From Acididesulfobacillus acetoxydans (GTDB lineage Bacteria; Bacillota; Desulfitobacteriia; Desulfitobacteriales; Desulfitobacteriaceae): 64,000 nucleotides of DNA. Positions 44,501 through 54,500 of the stretch are shown here, in pieces. Numbering within the stretch: position 1 is the first letter of the stretch; each line of letters opens with the position of its first letter. The notes below the pieces were generated by a model, which saw nothing but the letters and a program-made list of their open reading frames with translations, ran no database searches and was not told where the DNA came from. The translations under genes were made by a program, and so were the position numbers. The DNA is taken from the NCBI RefSeq assembly GCF_900016645.1, contig NZ_CDGJ01000096.1; one strand, written 5' to 3'.

Positions 44501-44878
44501 GCCTGGCAGGGGTTTGCTACGACAAAAACCGTCGACGGGCTGCCGGCGGGTGCGCGGGTGAGCCTTATTGGGCATGTTTTGCGTCCCCATCGCCCGCCGA
44601 CCCGCAGCGGGCAAGTGGTAGTTTTCTTTACCTTGGAAGATGAGTTCGGTTTTTTGGATGTAACGCTTTTTGAACGGGATTATCAAAAATGCGGCCAATG
44701 GCTTTTTGGTTCACGAAGTGGGCCTCGCTTGGTCTCGGGAGTTTTGCAGAGGAGAGGCCGAGGGGTGTCCCTGATTGCGGAGGCAGTGCTCCCTCCTCCG
44801 GGAGACAGTCGGCAGCGGCCTGGGGAGCCCAAGTATCTGCCTGGGGGCACCGGGCCCGATACTTCCGTTTCTCAGTGA
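41501..44878 (+). CDS. dnaE2: Error-prone DNA polymerase III alpha subunit (DnaE2/ImuC-like)
   Basis: 1125-residue C-family polymerase. TTG 41501 follows AGGGGGT at seven bases and gives the normal opening MDFVHLHVHSPYSFL (PHP domain). Catalytic PDIDVDFDARYRDRV lies near residue 461. The palm and fingers follow, and a C-terminal OB fold (RVSLIGHVLRPHRPP with VVFFTLEDEFG) has the DnaE2-style TLEDE motif. The protein ends soon after the OB fold, as in DnaE2. An insertion of about 70-80 Gly/Arg/Ser-rich residues interrupts the PHP domain after GAEVAV (about residues 70-150). Pairing with an ImuB-like protein and the upstream SOS-like boxes supports a mutagenic translesion role rather than the main replicase. 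Confidence 0.85.
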   Translation: MDFVHLHVHSPYSFLAGGSHLHRLVRKAKELGFKALALTDWHSLAGAARFQELMLEAGLKPVFGAEVAVRSREPVRGSQQLPVSGTQYSLRAGGEDGLGSRADHGVVISSRAAYDPGAGGRRGSTQDDRFAVSTNGPCGPSLFDQRRGLSGPESYHLVLLARNLEGYRNLSRLLTESHLDHPRGEPLVEWESLKKFSPGLYALSGCRQGEVPFWLLQGKYEQARAAAEAYREFFGEYFYLEVQGDRLPGWKPLWTGMQRLHQELGISLVATNNVHYAEKEDFRVFDLLTCLRKKVRLDEVVAGRYLNAENYLKTSAEMLAACGERPEILEESAKIAAECTVHLGEESFFPQYPLPSAEARAGFLKELTWQGARQRYGRITPEIQRRLEYELGVINQLEFADYFLVVWDALQFARRKGIRFAGRGSAADSAVAYCLKITEVDAIGRGLLFERFLSLERAEKPDIDVDFDARYRDRVAAYFSERYGQDQVAAVGTFQTFRARSAIREVGKVFGLPEAELDDLAKRMPWINADEIQAAMSFFPELKVLPPERQKSLQMLLAYCARISEFPKFLGMHLGGIVVSREPVADIVPVQWSGKGTRVIQADKRDIEELGLFKIDLLSLRTLSVVDDSIRDAKVSDRTFREEVTVGDHEEVYARLRTGGTMGIFQLESPAQRALQSRLGAERFEDVVASVALIRPGPVKGDMVEPYVARRQGLAPVNYLHPALETILHKTYGVVLFQEQAIEIVQKVAGFSLGEADRLRRVMSHVRSSEEMREIGRMFEKRAIERGVEKKVAETIFSYLVGYAGYGFCEAHAAAFATTALKTAYLVEHYPAEFFAALLNHQPMGFYPAHTLALEAKRRGVRLWPLDLQKSVWDFRVENGGIRTGFRQLKNMSQEVAFRIEKERGKQGFRTWQDAAARCELSGPMLENLALAGAFETLFPNRKALLWEIRQGRGQGLFAEENFLGPEYPDFTLLEKTEWEYRLLKLNTTYRLMELWRQVYAWQGFATTKTVDGLPAGARVSLIGHVLRPHRPPTRSGQVVVFFTLEDEFGFLDVTLFERDYQKCGQWLFGSRSGPRLVSGVLQRRGRGVSLIAEAVLPPPGDSRQRPGEPKYLPGGTGPDTSVSQ

Positions 44879-45042
44879 ACTCGTTCAGGAGAAACTGAAC
44901 ATCACGACAGCGTACTGCGGGCGCTATCACCGAACCGTAAGCTTTCAAAGAATACTTACGCGTTGAGATGACGAAAGCCTCCGGTGTGGGCAATTTTGCC
45001 ATGAGCCCGGATGAGATCTCTCACATGAAACCTCAAAAAGTG

Positions 45043-45051
45043 TGCTATAAT
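45043..45051 (+). promoter_or_regulatory. Extended -10 promoter candidate
   Basis: TGCTATAAT (TG-n-TATAAT) lies about 47 bases upstream of the ATG at 45098. There is no convincing -35, which extended -10 promoters can do without. Confidence 0.45.
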
Positions 45052-45097
45052 AAGAACGGCTTAGACAGATGAAGGGTGAGAACGAGTCGAGGAGGGA

Positions 45098-46057
45098 ATG
45101 AAGACGGATCCGATCACACATGGGCTCATCGGGGCAAGTTTGGCCGTTTTGTCGGGGCACCCCGTCAGTTTGAACGATCCGGTATTTTTGAGCTGTACGC
45201 TGGGAGCGATGCTGCCCGACTTGGACATCGTAACACATCTTAAAGGAAGGCTGAACTATCTGCTTAAACACAGGGGAGCCAGTCATTCCTTGTTGGCCCT
45301 GGGCGGCATGGCCTTGGGTCTGACCACGGTTATTTATAGTTTTTACCCATACACTTCCTGGTCCACTCTTTTTTTCTGGACGCTGGTCGGCACTTTATCC
45401 CATGGTTTGATGGATGTCTTGAATTCGTATGGCGCCGAACTCCTCTGGCCCTTTCTCAAGAAGAAACTCACGGTCGACATGATCATGCTGACCGATCCGG
45501 TTGTTTTCACACTGCTGCTGACGGCTTTGGGCTTTTCCTCATTGGATCCCGGTTCAGGGCCGCGTTTCATTGAACTTGCTTTCGCGGGCAGCGCTTTGTA
45601 CTTGGGCCATCGCGAGTTAAGCAAACTCAAAGTCCGGGATATGGTTATGTCGGCTTATCACATTGCCAATAAAGACGAAGTCAAGATCCTTCCCGCTATG
45701 TATCGTCCTTTTGCCTGGAATTTTCTTCTGCAGCAAGAGGATCTCGTCCGTTTTGGTACGATCCATCACAAAGTCCCCCGCATCGAACGGGTTCTGCCGC
45801 GCTGGAACGATGAAGATCCCTACGTTACGGCTGCCATGGAAGGAAATTTGGCCGAGATTTTCGACCGGTTTACCCCTTACTATCATATTGTGGCCCGCGC
45901 CGAAGACGAGGAGTGTAAGGTGGAATTTGTGGACCTGCGCTACTGGACGAAGGAAGACTTTCTTTACACAGGCAAGGTTCTCGTGACCGCCGATTGCGAA
46001 ATTGCCGAAGAAAAATTTTATATGACGAACCGGAACAGGATCCTGTTAAGCTACTGA
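45098..46057 (+). CDS. Membrane-bound metal-dependent hydrolase (YdjM/DUF457 type)
   Basis: 319 residues. It opens MKTDPITHGLIGASLA, followed by AMLPDLDIV and HRGASHSLL, the His/Asp motifs of the YdjM/LexA-regulated membrane hydrolase family. Four to five membrane segments occupy the first 190 residues. GTLSHGLMDVLNSYG supplies another His/Asp pair. A soluble C-terminal half (about 200-319) is less conserved. GAGGAGGG precedes the ATG. Substrate unknown. It is followed by a clear terminator. Confidence 0.85.
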   Translation: MKTDPITHGLIGASLAVLSGHPVSLNDPVFLSCTLGAMLPDLDIVTHLKGRLNYLLKHRGASHSLLALGGMALGLTTVIYSFYPYTSWSTLFFWTLVGTLSHGLMDVLNSYGAELLWPFLKKKLTVDMIMLTDPVVFTLLLTALGFSSLDPGSGPRFIELAFAGSALYLGHRELSKLKVRDMVMSAYHIANKDEVKILPAMYRPFAWNFLLQQEDLVRFGTIHHKVPRIERVLPRWNDEDPYVTAAMEGNLAEIFDRFTPYYHIVARAEDEECKVEFVDLRYWTKEDFLYTGKVLVTADCEIAEEKFYMTNRNRILLSY

Positions 46058-46086
46058 TTTTTTGTTTAACAGGTGGATTGCAAAAG

Positions 46087-46106
46087 AAGGCCGCAAGGCC
46101 TTTTTT
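46087..46106 (+). terminator. Rho-independent terminator after the YdjM-like gene
   Basis: AAGGCC and GGCCTT separated by GCAA, with six T residues at the end. It lies 30 bases after the stop codon. Confidence 0.85.
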
Positions 46107-46107
46107 C

Positions 46108-46208
46108 ATAGGCGATTATAGGAAATTATAGGTAATTACATGGCGAATATACGGCAATTAGAGGCAATTATACGGCAATTATAGGCAATTATATGGCGAA
46201 TATACGGT
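46108..46208 (+). repeat. AT-rich degenerate tandem repeats (GGCAATTATA-like)
   Basis: About eight diverged copies of a 10-13-base unit such as GGCAATTATA, GGCGAATATA and GGCAATTAGA follow the terminator. The rest of the 426-base gap to the nitroreductase gene holds one further repeat (46411-46470) and nothing else recognised. Confidence 0.7.
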
Positions 46209-46410
46209 ACGGGCAGCTATACGGCTGAGATGTGCAGCGAACGCTATTGGCCCAGCGTTTGGCCGTGCCGCTGACGCCGGTCGGGGCGGAGATGGAAAAA
46301 GACGAATTTGTCCGACAGTAATTTTGCCGTAACCATGGTCAAAACCTTCCAGGGATGCTAAGATAATCATGTTAAGGACAAAGAGCTAAGAATTCACATT
46401 AAAAGGACGA

Positions 46411-46470
46411 AAGGACTATCAGTCCGGACTTCCGCATTGGCAGGACGATAAGTCCGGATTTCCGCAGCGA
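46411..46470 (+). repeat. 30-bp direct repeat before the nitroreductase gene
   Basis: Two adjacent 30-base units share AGTCCGGA(C/T)TTCCGCA (46421-46436 and 46451-46466) at identical phase. The second unit runs directly into the ribosome site, so it could be an operator or a recent duplication. Confidence 0.75.
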
Positions 46471-46483
46471 AAGGAGCATGGAC

Positions 46484-47023
46484 ATGGAGTTCACGGAGGT
46501 CATCCGCCGGCGCCGCAGTATTCGCGCCTACAAGCCCGATCCCGTTGCCAAAGAAATGATTGAGCAGGTTTTGGAGGCGGCGCGCCAGGCCCCTTCCTGG
46601 AAGAATCTACAGTGTTGGCGTTTTATCGTAGTGACTGAGCGGGAGAGGCGAGAGACCGTCGCTCAGGCTTTTTCTCCGACAAATCCCGGCGTCAAGGCCT
46701 TGTTGGAAGCACCGCATATTGTCGTGCTGTGTGCCAATCCGGGCGAATCAGAGGTTTGGGAAGGGAAAGATTTTTATATGCTCGATGCCGGTTTGGCTAT
46801 GGAACACCTCATCCTGGCCGCAACCGACCTGGGGCTTGCCACTTGCTGGCAGGGATTGTTCCATGAGGATAAGGTCAAGAAGGCCTTGGGCATTCCACCC
46901 GAAATTCGCGTTCCCGCTCTGACTCCACTGGGTTATCCGAACCAGGAGCGCAACCCGCGTCCGCGCAAGTCCCTGGAAGAGATTGCTTTTCGGGAGATCT
47001 GGGCCGGACCCTGGCAGGGCTGA
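46484..47023 (+). CDS. Nitroreductase-family flavoprotein
   Basis: 179-residue FMN-dependent NAD(P)H oxidoreductase fold. The N-terminal VIRRRRSIRAYKPDPV is the conserved FMN-phosphate-binding segment, APSWKNLQCWRF follows near residue 37, and ATCWQG near 123 is also typical. ATG 46484 was preferred over 46478 because AAGGAG is seven bases away rather than one. Physiological substrate unknown. It appears to be a single-gene unit. Confidence 0.9.
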   Translation: MEFTEVIRRRRSIRAYKPDPVAKEMIEQVLEAARQAPSWKNLQCWRFIVVTERERRETVAQAFSPTNPGVKALLEAPHIVVLCANPGESEVWEGKDFYMLDAGLAMEHLILAATDLGLATCWQGLFHEDKVKKALGIPPEIRVPALTPLGYPNQERNPRPRKSLEEIAFREIWAGPWQG

Positions 47024-47131
47024 GAATCAAGACCAAACTTTCCGCATAGATTTAAGACCCGGGCCGGCATATAGCACGGAAACCCGGGCGCTTTCAACGA
47101 TCATCAACGGGTCAGGCGGGAGGTGGGAATT

Positions 47132-48577
47132 TTGACGAAGCGGAGAAGAAACGACGGGAGCATCGGTAAAAGGGTTCTGGGGACCGTTGCACTTGTGCTT
47201 TCCATCCTGGGTTTTTTGGGTACATTTGGGGTTACCGGGCCGGGCAGAGCGGTGGCAGCCTATTTTTCCGGGCTATTTGGACACTTGGCCTGGATTGGAC
47301 CGTACTTATTATTTGCCTTGGCTGTCTACCTGTGGTTCAGTCCCGGGCGGCGCCGCGGAAAGCGCCGGGCCAAGCCGTCCGGTCGGGGGCCTGGGACGAA
47401 AAAACCCGGGCAAAGGCAGGAACGTCGGGACCGAGGTTTAGCGGAGACCGACAGACCGCTGCCGGAGTACGAAGGGACTTTGTTTTCCGAGAGCCCGTCG
47501 AGTGATAAACGCGCCCCGGAAACCCGGGGAACCGTGGGTAATCACGGGGCGAACCGGCGCGCCCAGCAGAAACAAGCCGGCTGCAACGGGACGGATGCTC
47601 ACCCGCGGCAAAGAAATCACAAGGCGAAGACAGATGCTCACCCGCGGCAAAAAGAAGGTTTTTGGGCACGAAGGAAAGGTAAACCGCGGAAAACCCGGGA
47701 ACCGCAGGGAAGATTGGCGGGGAATAAGGGAGAAAACTCTGTCGGCTTGCCCCTTCCGCCTACGAAACTGACAACCCTCAAAGGATTTAACCGATATTTC
47801 AGGGAAGACTGGCAGGAATTTACTCCGCCGGGGCCGGAAAATTACCCGGAGTTGGGCCGAAACTTTCCTACATATTTCGGCGAAGGCGAGGCCGCGGGGA
47901 AGCCCACCCCTGTCATCAAGAGCTTGCACGGTCTGCGGGCTTATTTCCGGGAAGTGGGGAATGAAACAGCGGCTAAGACAGAGGCACGGGTACATCCGGG
48001 GACACAGGAGGTACGTCCGCAGATACAGGCGGAGAAAGATCAGCCGGTCCGGGCGGGCGCACAGCAGCGAATACAGGCGAGGAGGCAGCCGGAGCCCCGG
48101 CTCGGGACTGCAAGCGGAATTCCGACGACCGTCAAGATGGAGGTACCTCCGGAAAAACATCCGGATCCTCTGCCCCAGGGTTCGGACCCGGTAAAAATGA
48201 CGCCTGTTGCCGAGGACGGTGACGGAGCGGGCGGCAGGGGGGTCAGAATACTGCTTGCCAGGGAAAGGCAGGAAGGCGAGGATGCCAATGACCCGCCGGT
48301 AGCCGGTGGGCCGGTGCCCGAGATTTCCGCCACGGCCGAGGGGATCCCTGATCAGGAAGCCCGGCTTTTTCTGGAAGCGGGCAGATTGTTTTTAAAAAGC
48401 GGTATGGCCTCGGTGACTTTTTTGCAACGCCGTCTGCAACTGGAGTATGCTCGGGCGGCCGAAATCATGGACAAGCTGGAGGAGGAGGGAATTGTCGGGC
48501 CTTACGAAGGGAGCAAACCCAGGCGGCTTCTCGTCAGCCCGGCGGAATTTGAAGAGCGGTACGGCCAGAGGCAGTGA
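47132..48577 (+). CDS. FtsK/SpoIIIE-like protein lacking the motor domain
   Basis: 481 residues. Two membrane segments (about 15-35 and 48-70: GTVALVLSILGFLGTFGV and IGPYLLFALAVYLWF) resemble part of the FtsK/SpoIIIE N-terminus. About 330 residues of low-complexity Arg/Lys/Pro/Gly-rich linker follow. The last 70 residues are an intact FtsK gamma winged helix: SGMASVTFLQRRLQLEYARA and MDKLEEEGIVGPYEGSKPR are near-canonical. The RecA-like ATPase (Walker A and B) that should precede gamma is absent. TTG 47132 follows GGGAGGTG; GTG 47123 is too close to it. A membrane-anchored DNA-binding protein is inferred. Confidence 0.75.
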   Translation: MTKRRRNDGSIGKRVLGTVALVLSILGFLGTFGVTGPGRAVAAYFSGLFGHLAWIGPYLLFALAVYLWFSPGRRRGKRRAKPSGRGPGTKKPGQRQERRDRGLAETDRPLPEYEGTLFSESPSSDKRAPETRGTVGNHGANRRAQQKQAGCNGTDAHPRQRNHKAKTDAHPRQKEGFWARRKGKPRKTREPQGRLAGNKGENSVGLPLPPTKLTTLKGFNRYFREDWQEFTPPGPENYPELGRNFPTYFGEGEAAGKPTPVIKSLHGLRAYFREVGNETAAKTEARVHPGTQEVRPQIQAEKDQPVRAGAQQRIQARRQPEPRLGTASGIPTTVKMEVPPEKHPDPLPQGSDPVKMTPVAEDGDGAGGRGVRILLARERQEGEDANDPPVAGGPVPEISATAEGIPDQEARLFLEAGRLFLKSGMASVTFLQRRLQLEYARAAEIMDKLEEEGIVGPYEGSKPRRLLVSPAEFEERYGQRQ

Positions 48578-48598
48578 ACAGACCCGTGAATACATGAT

Positions 48599-51500
48599 AT
48601 GGATAGAATTGGGGATAATTATAGGGATTGCAAAAAAACATTGCAAAAAACCATGGATCACGGGGTCGATTCAATGAAACTTAACACAGCCTCTAACCTT
48701 ATGGATGAACAACCGTTAAAAGATATTGTCCTCAACCACGACGAGCTGATTAAGCACGCTTTTGAAATCTCCCATTTTCACGCTTTAACGGGCCCGGGCA
48801 AGAAAAGGGTTTTCCTGATGCCGCGGGTTTCGGACAACGCACGTTTCTTGCTGAAGGCTCACCGGGAGGTGAGCGCCTATGTCCAGAGGACTCAAGACAT
48901 GGTTCCCGCCGCGGAGTGGTTTTTGGATAATTACTATTTGCTGAAAGATCTGCCCCGGGACATCCGGTTTAACCTCTCCAGGCATTACGAGCGCCAGCTT
49001 CCCTGCCTGGCCGGGGGGGTCTTTGCCGGCTATCCGCGGGTCTATGCCCTGATGGTCGAGTTGATTGAACACACGGACAGCCTCTTACAGGAAGACAGTT
49101 TGAAGGATTTCATCACTACGTACCAAGAGCAGGTTCCCCTTTCCAGCGGTGAACTCTGGGCGATCCCCACCATGCTGCGGGTAGCCCTGCTGGAAAACGT
49201 CCGTCGCCTGGTGGAACAGATTCTGGAGATCCAGAACGAGCGGGATGCGGCGGAGAAATGGCTTGAACCCTTTCGCAACACCGAGCAGGCGTCCGAAGAG
49301 TGGGAGAAAACCCTGGAGCGAGCCGGTCAGCCGGACAGCTATTCTCCCGCTTACGGGGAGCGCCTCTTAAAGCGCATCAGGGAAATGGGCCTGGACGGGC
49401 TTCCTCTTCTGCGTCTGCTCGACCGCTTCATGGCGAAACAGGATACGAACATTGAAAGTCTGTCGAAATTGGCTCACCAGCAGCAGGCGGCTTGGCAGGT
49501 GTCCACGGCGCATGCGATCGGGAGCTTGCGCTTCCTGGGGGCGGAGGATTGGCCCCGCTTTTTTGAAGAAGTCAGCTTGGTGGAACGGGTGCTTCAGTCC
49601 GACCCGGCAGGGGTCTATCCCGAGATGGATTTCGAGTCCCGGGACGCTTACCGCCATGAAGTGGAACGACTTTCCCGGCGTTTCACGGTTTCTGAGACGA
49701 ACGTGGCTCGCAGAGTTTTGGAGCAAGCAAAGTCGGCCGCCGCGCCCGCAAATCACGTGGGCTATTATTTGTTGGGTCAAGGCAGGGAAGAGGTGGAAAG
49801 GGAGTTTGAACGGGAATGGGGCCCTGTGCACAATATCTTGTGTCAAGTGCGCCATCTGCTTAAGCGCCGCCCGGCGGCCGTCTATTTTGGCGGTATCCTT
49901 GTTCTCACAGCCTGTTTCCTTTATTTGCTTCATATTTACGCGCGCTTTGCCGGCGTTCTCAACCCGGGGCTGGAGTTTGCGGCTCTCCTTCTGGCCCTGG
50001 GGCCGGTGAGCAGTATCGCGATCGTATTGATCAACGGGTTAGTCACCCAGCTTCTGCCCCCCAGTTATTTACCCAAACTGGACCTGGGCGGGGGGATCCC
50101 CGCCCAGCTCAGAACGATGGTGGTCGTGCCCACCCTTTTGCCCAGCGTACGACGGGTACGGGAACTCCTGGAACAAATGGAGGTCTACTATCTGGCGAAT
50201 CAGGACGCCAATTTGCACTTCGCCCTTTTGGGCGATTATACGGACGCTCCGGTGGAGATTGTGCCCGGGGATAAGGCGATTTTGGAAGCAGCTGTCCGCG
50301 GAGTGGAAGATTTGAATGCCAAGTACGGGGAGGGAAGGTTTTTCTTTTTTCACCGGCACCGTTTGTGGAATGCCCAAGAGGGCGTGTGGCTGGGCTGGGA
50401 ACGAAAAAGGGGTAAACTGATTGAGTTTAATCGGCTTCTGCGCCGCAGCGGACCGACCAGCTATTCCACCCAAGTCGGGGACCTGGCTCTTTTGCCCTCA
50501 ATCAAGTATGTGATTACGTTGGATGCCGATACCCAGCTTTTGCGCGGGACGGCCAAAAAGCTGATCGGCGCTTTGGCTCACCCTTTGCAAGCAGCGCGTA
50601 TGAATGCGGACGGATCACGCGTGCTTAGCGGCTATGGTGTTCTGCAGCCGCGTATAGGGGTCTCTGTCAGCAGTGCCAACGCTTCCTTTTTCTCCCGGTT
50701 GTTTTCGGGAAATGTGGGAATCGATCCGTATACCGCCGCGATTTCCGACGTCTACCAGGATATGTTCGGTGAGGGCATTTTCACCGGCAAAGGGATTTAT
50801 GATGTCGATGTCTTTGCCCGTATGACCGGGGATGCCTTCCCGGAAAATACCATCCTCAGCCACGATCTCATTGAGGGTATCTATGCTCGGACCGGGCTGG
50901 TAACGGATATTGAACTTTTTGACGGCTATCCGGCCAAGGTTCATGCTCACATGCGCCGGCTTCACCGCTGGGTGAGGGGAGACTGGCAGGTTGCGTCCTG
51001 GCTTTTTCAGCCCTTGCCTTTTGTGGCGAAATGGAAGATCTTTGACAATCTGCGGCGCAGCTTGGTTGCACCTTTGGAATTTCTGCTCATCGTTCTGGCT
51101 TTTGCCGTCTTACCGGGGCAGCCCTGGCTATGGGCCGGGGTCGTCTTATTGGAACTCTTTTTGCCCATGGTTCTTTGCCTGGGCAACATGTTAGCCAAGC
51201 CTAAAGCCCAGCACACGGGTGTCGCTGAAGGGCTGAAAACCGGGTTGGCCCAGTTCTTGGTTCATGTTGTGCTGCTGCCCTATACGGCTTACACGATGGC
51301 GGACGCGCTGGCGCGCAGCCTGTACCGGCAGCTGGTGAGCCACCGCCATCTTTTGGAATGGGAGACGGCGGCGGAAACGGAAAAACGCTTGGGAGCCACC
51401 TTGGCGATTTCCTGGTCGCAAATGTGGCCGTCCGTTCTAATGGTTATCGTCGCCGCGGGTCTGGTTTCGGCGCTAAGTCTATACCGGCTGGCTGCGTTTG

Positions 51501-54500
51501 CACCTCTGTTTTTGCTCTGGCTCATTTCCCCTTGGGTCGCTCATCGTCTCAGTCTGCCCCTGCCTCGGGAAGAGGAGGGGCTGAATGCGGCCGAACAGGC
51601 GGAGCTGCGCCTGTGGGCTCGCAGAATCTGGGCCTTTTTTGAAGAGTTCGTCGGCCCGGGGGATAACTGGCTCCCCCCTGACAATGTCCAGATCGATCCG
51701 CCTAACGGGGTGGCACACCGAACTTCCCCGACAAATATGGGCCTGGCGTTGCTGGCTAATTTGGCGGCTCGCGACTTGGGCTATGTTTCCCTGCAAACCT
51801 TTTTCGAGCGGTTGGAACAGACCCTCGAGAGCATGGAGAGCTTGGAACAGTGGCACGGTCATCTCTACAATTGGTATAACACGGTGCAAAAGACCCCGCT
51901 CCTTCCGCGCTATGTATCTACTGTGGACAGCGGCAACCTGGCTCTCTATCTCTTGACATTAAAGCAAGGGATTGAGGAGATCCTGACTCTTCCGGTACTG
52001 CCGCATAGTTTGCTGACAGGCTTGGCGGATACGTACAAGCTATATAGGCGCGAGGCGGACAGGGACGGTAAGGCAGCCGTGGAAGCCGAAGAAGAATTCT
52101 CTGCAGCGCTGGAGGGCCTCCTCAAACGGCCGGAAGCGGAGGTGACTCTGGCAGAGTGGTTGGACTTGTTGGCTAAATGGCAGTCCGGCACCGCGGCGGG
52201 CGGAGAAAGACCGACGGGTGTCGGAGAAAAACAGCCGGGTGCCGAAGAAAGACCGACGGGTGCCGAAGAAAAACAGCCGGGTGTCGGAGAAAAACAGCCG
52301 GGTGCCGGAGAAAAGCAGCCGGGTGTCGGAGAAAAGCAGCCGGGTGTCGGAGAAAAGCAGCCGGGTGTCGGAGAAAAACAGCCGGGTGCCGGAGAAGTCG
52401 CTTGTTCCGAAACGGCCCCGGAGCTTAAAGGCTCCGCGGCGGATGAAGAGGAAGACAAAGACTTTGCCGCCGAAACCCCTTATTGGGCGCGACGCCTCTC
52501 CCGCATGGTGGAAGGATTGCGCGGCGAAATCTCCGCCTTTTACCCTTGGCTGGGCCGGGAAGATGAACTGACCGAGGCAGACGGGGAGATGTTGCAAAAC
52601 GTATGGCCGGGCCTGACCGTCCGGGAGCTTAGGGATGCCTATGCTCGCTTGGCCTCTAAAGGCTCAGAGGCCTTGCGCGGGTTTGTCCGGCAAGGGGCGG
52701 CTGCGCTCGACCGGATGTCCGGCCAAGCCGCCAAGCAGCGGGAACGCCTGCGGTCGATGGCGGACGCCATAGATTTTAAGCCGCTTTATGATGAGCAGAG
52801 GCAGCTTTTTTCCATCGGTTTTCGTTGTCAGGATGGGGTCCTGGACAAATCTTACTATGATCTCCTCGCCTCGGAAGCGCGTCAAGCCAGCTTTATTGCC
52901 ATTGCCAAAGGAGACGTGCCTCAAAGTCATTGGTTTCGCTTGGGAAGAAATCTCACCAAAGTCAGAAGGCAGCGGGCACTCGTCTCTTGGAGCGGCACGA
53001 TGTTTGAGTTTCTCATGCCTCTTCTAGTCATGAAGGATTATGAGGGAACTCTATTGGACCAAACGTACCGGACTGTGGTCAGTGTGCAAAAAGCTTACGG
53101 GGACGAGCACAAAATTCCTTGGGGTATCTCCGAGTCAGGCTTTTACGCTTTCGACGCTCAACTCAATTATCAATACAAGGCCTGCGGGGTTCCGGGCCTC
53201 GGCTTGAAGCGCGGGTTGATCCAGGATCTAGTGGTCGCCCCCTACGCGACTTTCCTCAGCTTAATGGTTCAGCCGAAAGAAAGTATGGCTAACCTGGTCC
53301 GGATGGAGAGGGAAGGTTACTCCGGGCGTTACGGCCTTTACGAAGCAATCGACTATACCCCCGAACGCCTGGCGGCCGGGGAAACCCACCGGGTTGTGCA
53401 AAGCTACATGGCTCATCACCAAGGCATGAGCTTTTTGGCCTTGACCAATGTTTTGCTGGACAACGTCCTGCCTAAACGCCTCCATGCCGACGCTTTGATC
53501 CAGTCTTCCGAGCTTTTGCTTCAGGAGCGGATTCCGGGCAAAACGGCACTCACCCCGCAGCCGGAGGAACAGGCCGTTACCTATGAAATCAAACACTCTC
53601 TGCCGACGGAGGATAAACGGGTCTTGACTTTGACGACGGCCCAGACGGGTATTCCGGTGGTTCACTTCGTTTCCAACGGGCAATACTCTGTGATGCTGAC
53701 GAATGCCGGTTCGGGTTTCAGCCGCTGGGGAGATATCGCGGTGTCACGCTGGCGTGAAGATGCTACCAGAGATCATTGGGGGATGTATTTCTACATTCAG
53801 AACCTCAATTCCGGCAATGCTTGGTCAGCTACCCATCAGCCCTGGGGGGACAGCGGAGAAGATTACAAAGTTGCTTATGCGCCAGACAAAGTGGAGTTCA
53901 GCCGACGGGACGGAAATATCACTACGCGCACGGAAATCGTGGTCTCACCGGAAGACCCGGTGGAGATCCGGCGTCTCAGTCTGGCCAACGATAGCCGGCA
54001 TAGCCGCACCTTGGAAATCACGAGTTACTTTGAATGTGTCTTGGCCCGGACGAGTGAGGATCTGGCTCACCCGGCTTTTGGCAACCTTTTCATTCAGACG
54101 GAGTATTCTCACCGGGCCTTACTCGCCACCCGGAGACCGCGGCGTGAGGCCCAAAAACGCCTCTGGCTCATGCATACGCTGGCTCTGGAAGGGGAAGCCG
54201 TCGGCGGCTTGGAGTATGAAACTGACCGGGCCCGTTTTATCGGAAGGGGCAGGACTCTGGCCCGCCCTCAGGCCTTGGAACCGAATCAACCCCTGTCGGA
54301 CACGGTTGGCCAGGTGCTCGACCCGATCATGAGTTTACGGCAAAGAGTCCTGGTCCGCCCCGGTCAAACCGTCAAGGTTTCTTTTGCGGTCGGCGTCGCC
54401 GAAAGCAGGGAGGAAGCCGTCCGTTTGGCGGAGAAATACCGCAGCCCTGCGGCGGTCAGCCGGGCGCATGAATTGGCCTGGACGTACAGCCAGATGGAAC

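Noticed and set aside
44884..44901. GTTCAG-GAGAAA-CTGAAC palindrome after dnaE2 as a LexA box or terminator
   Set aside because: Arms are in the reverse order to the GAACnnnnGTTC box and there is no T-tail.
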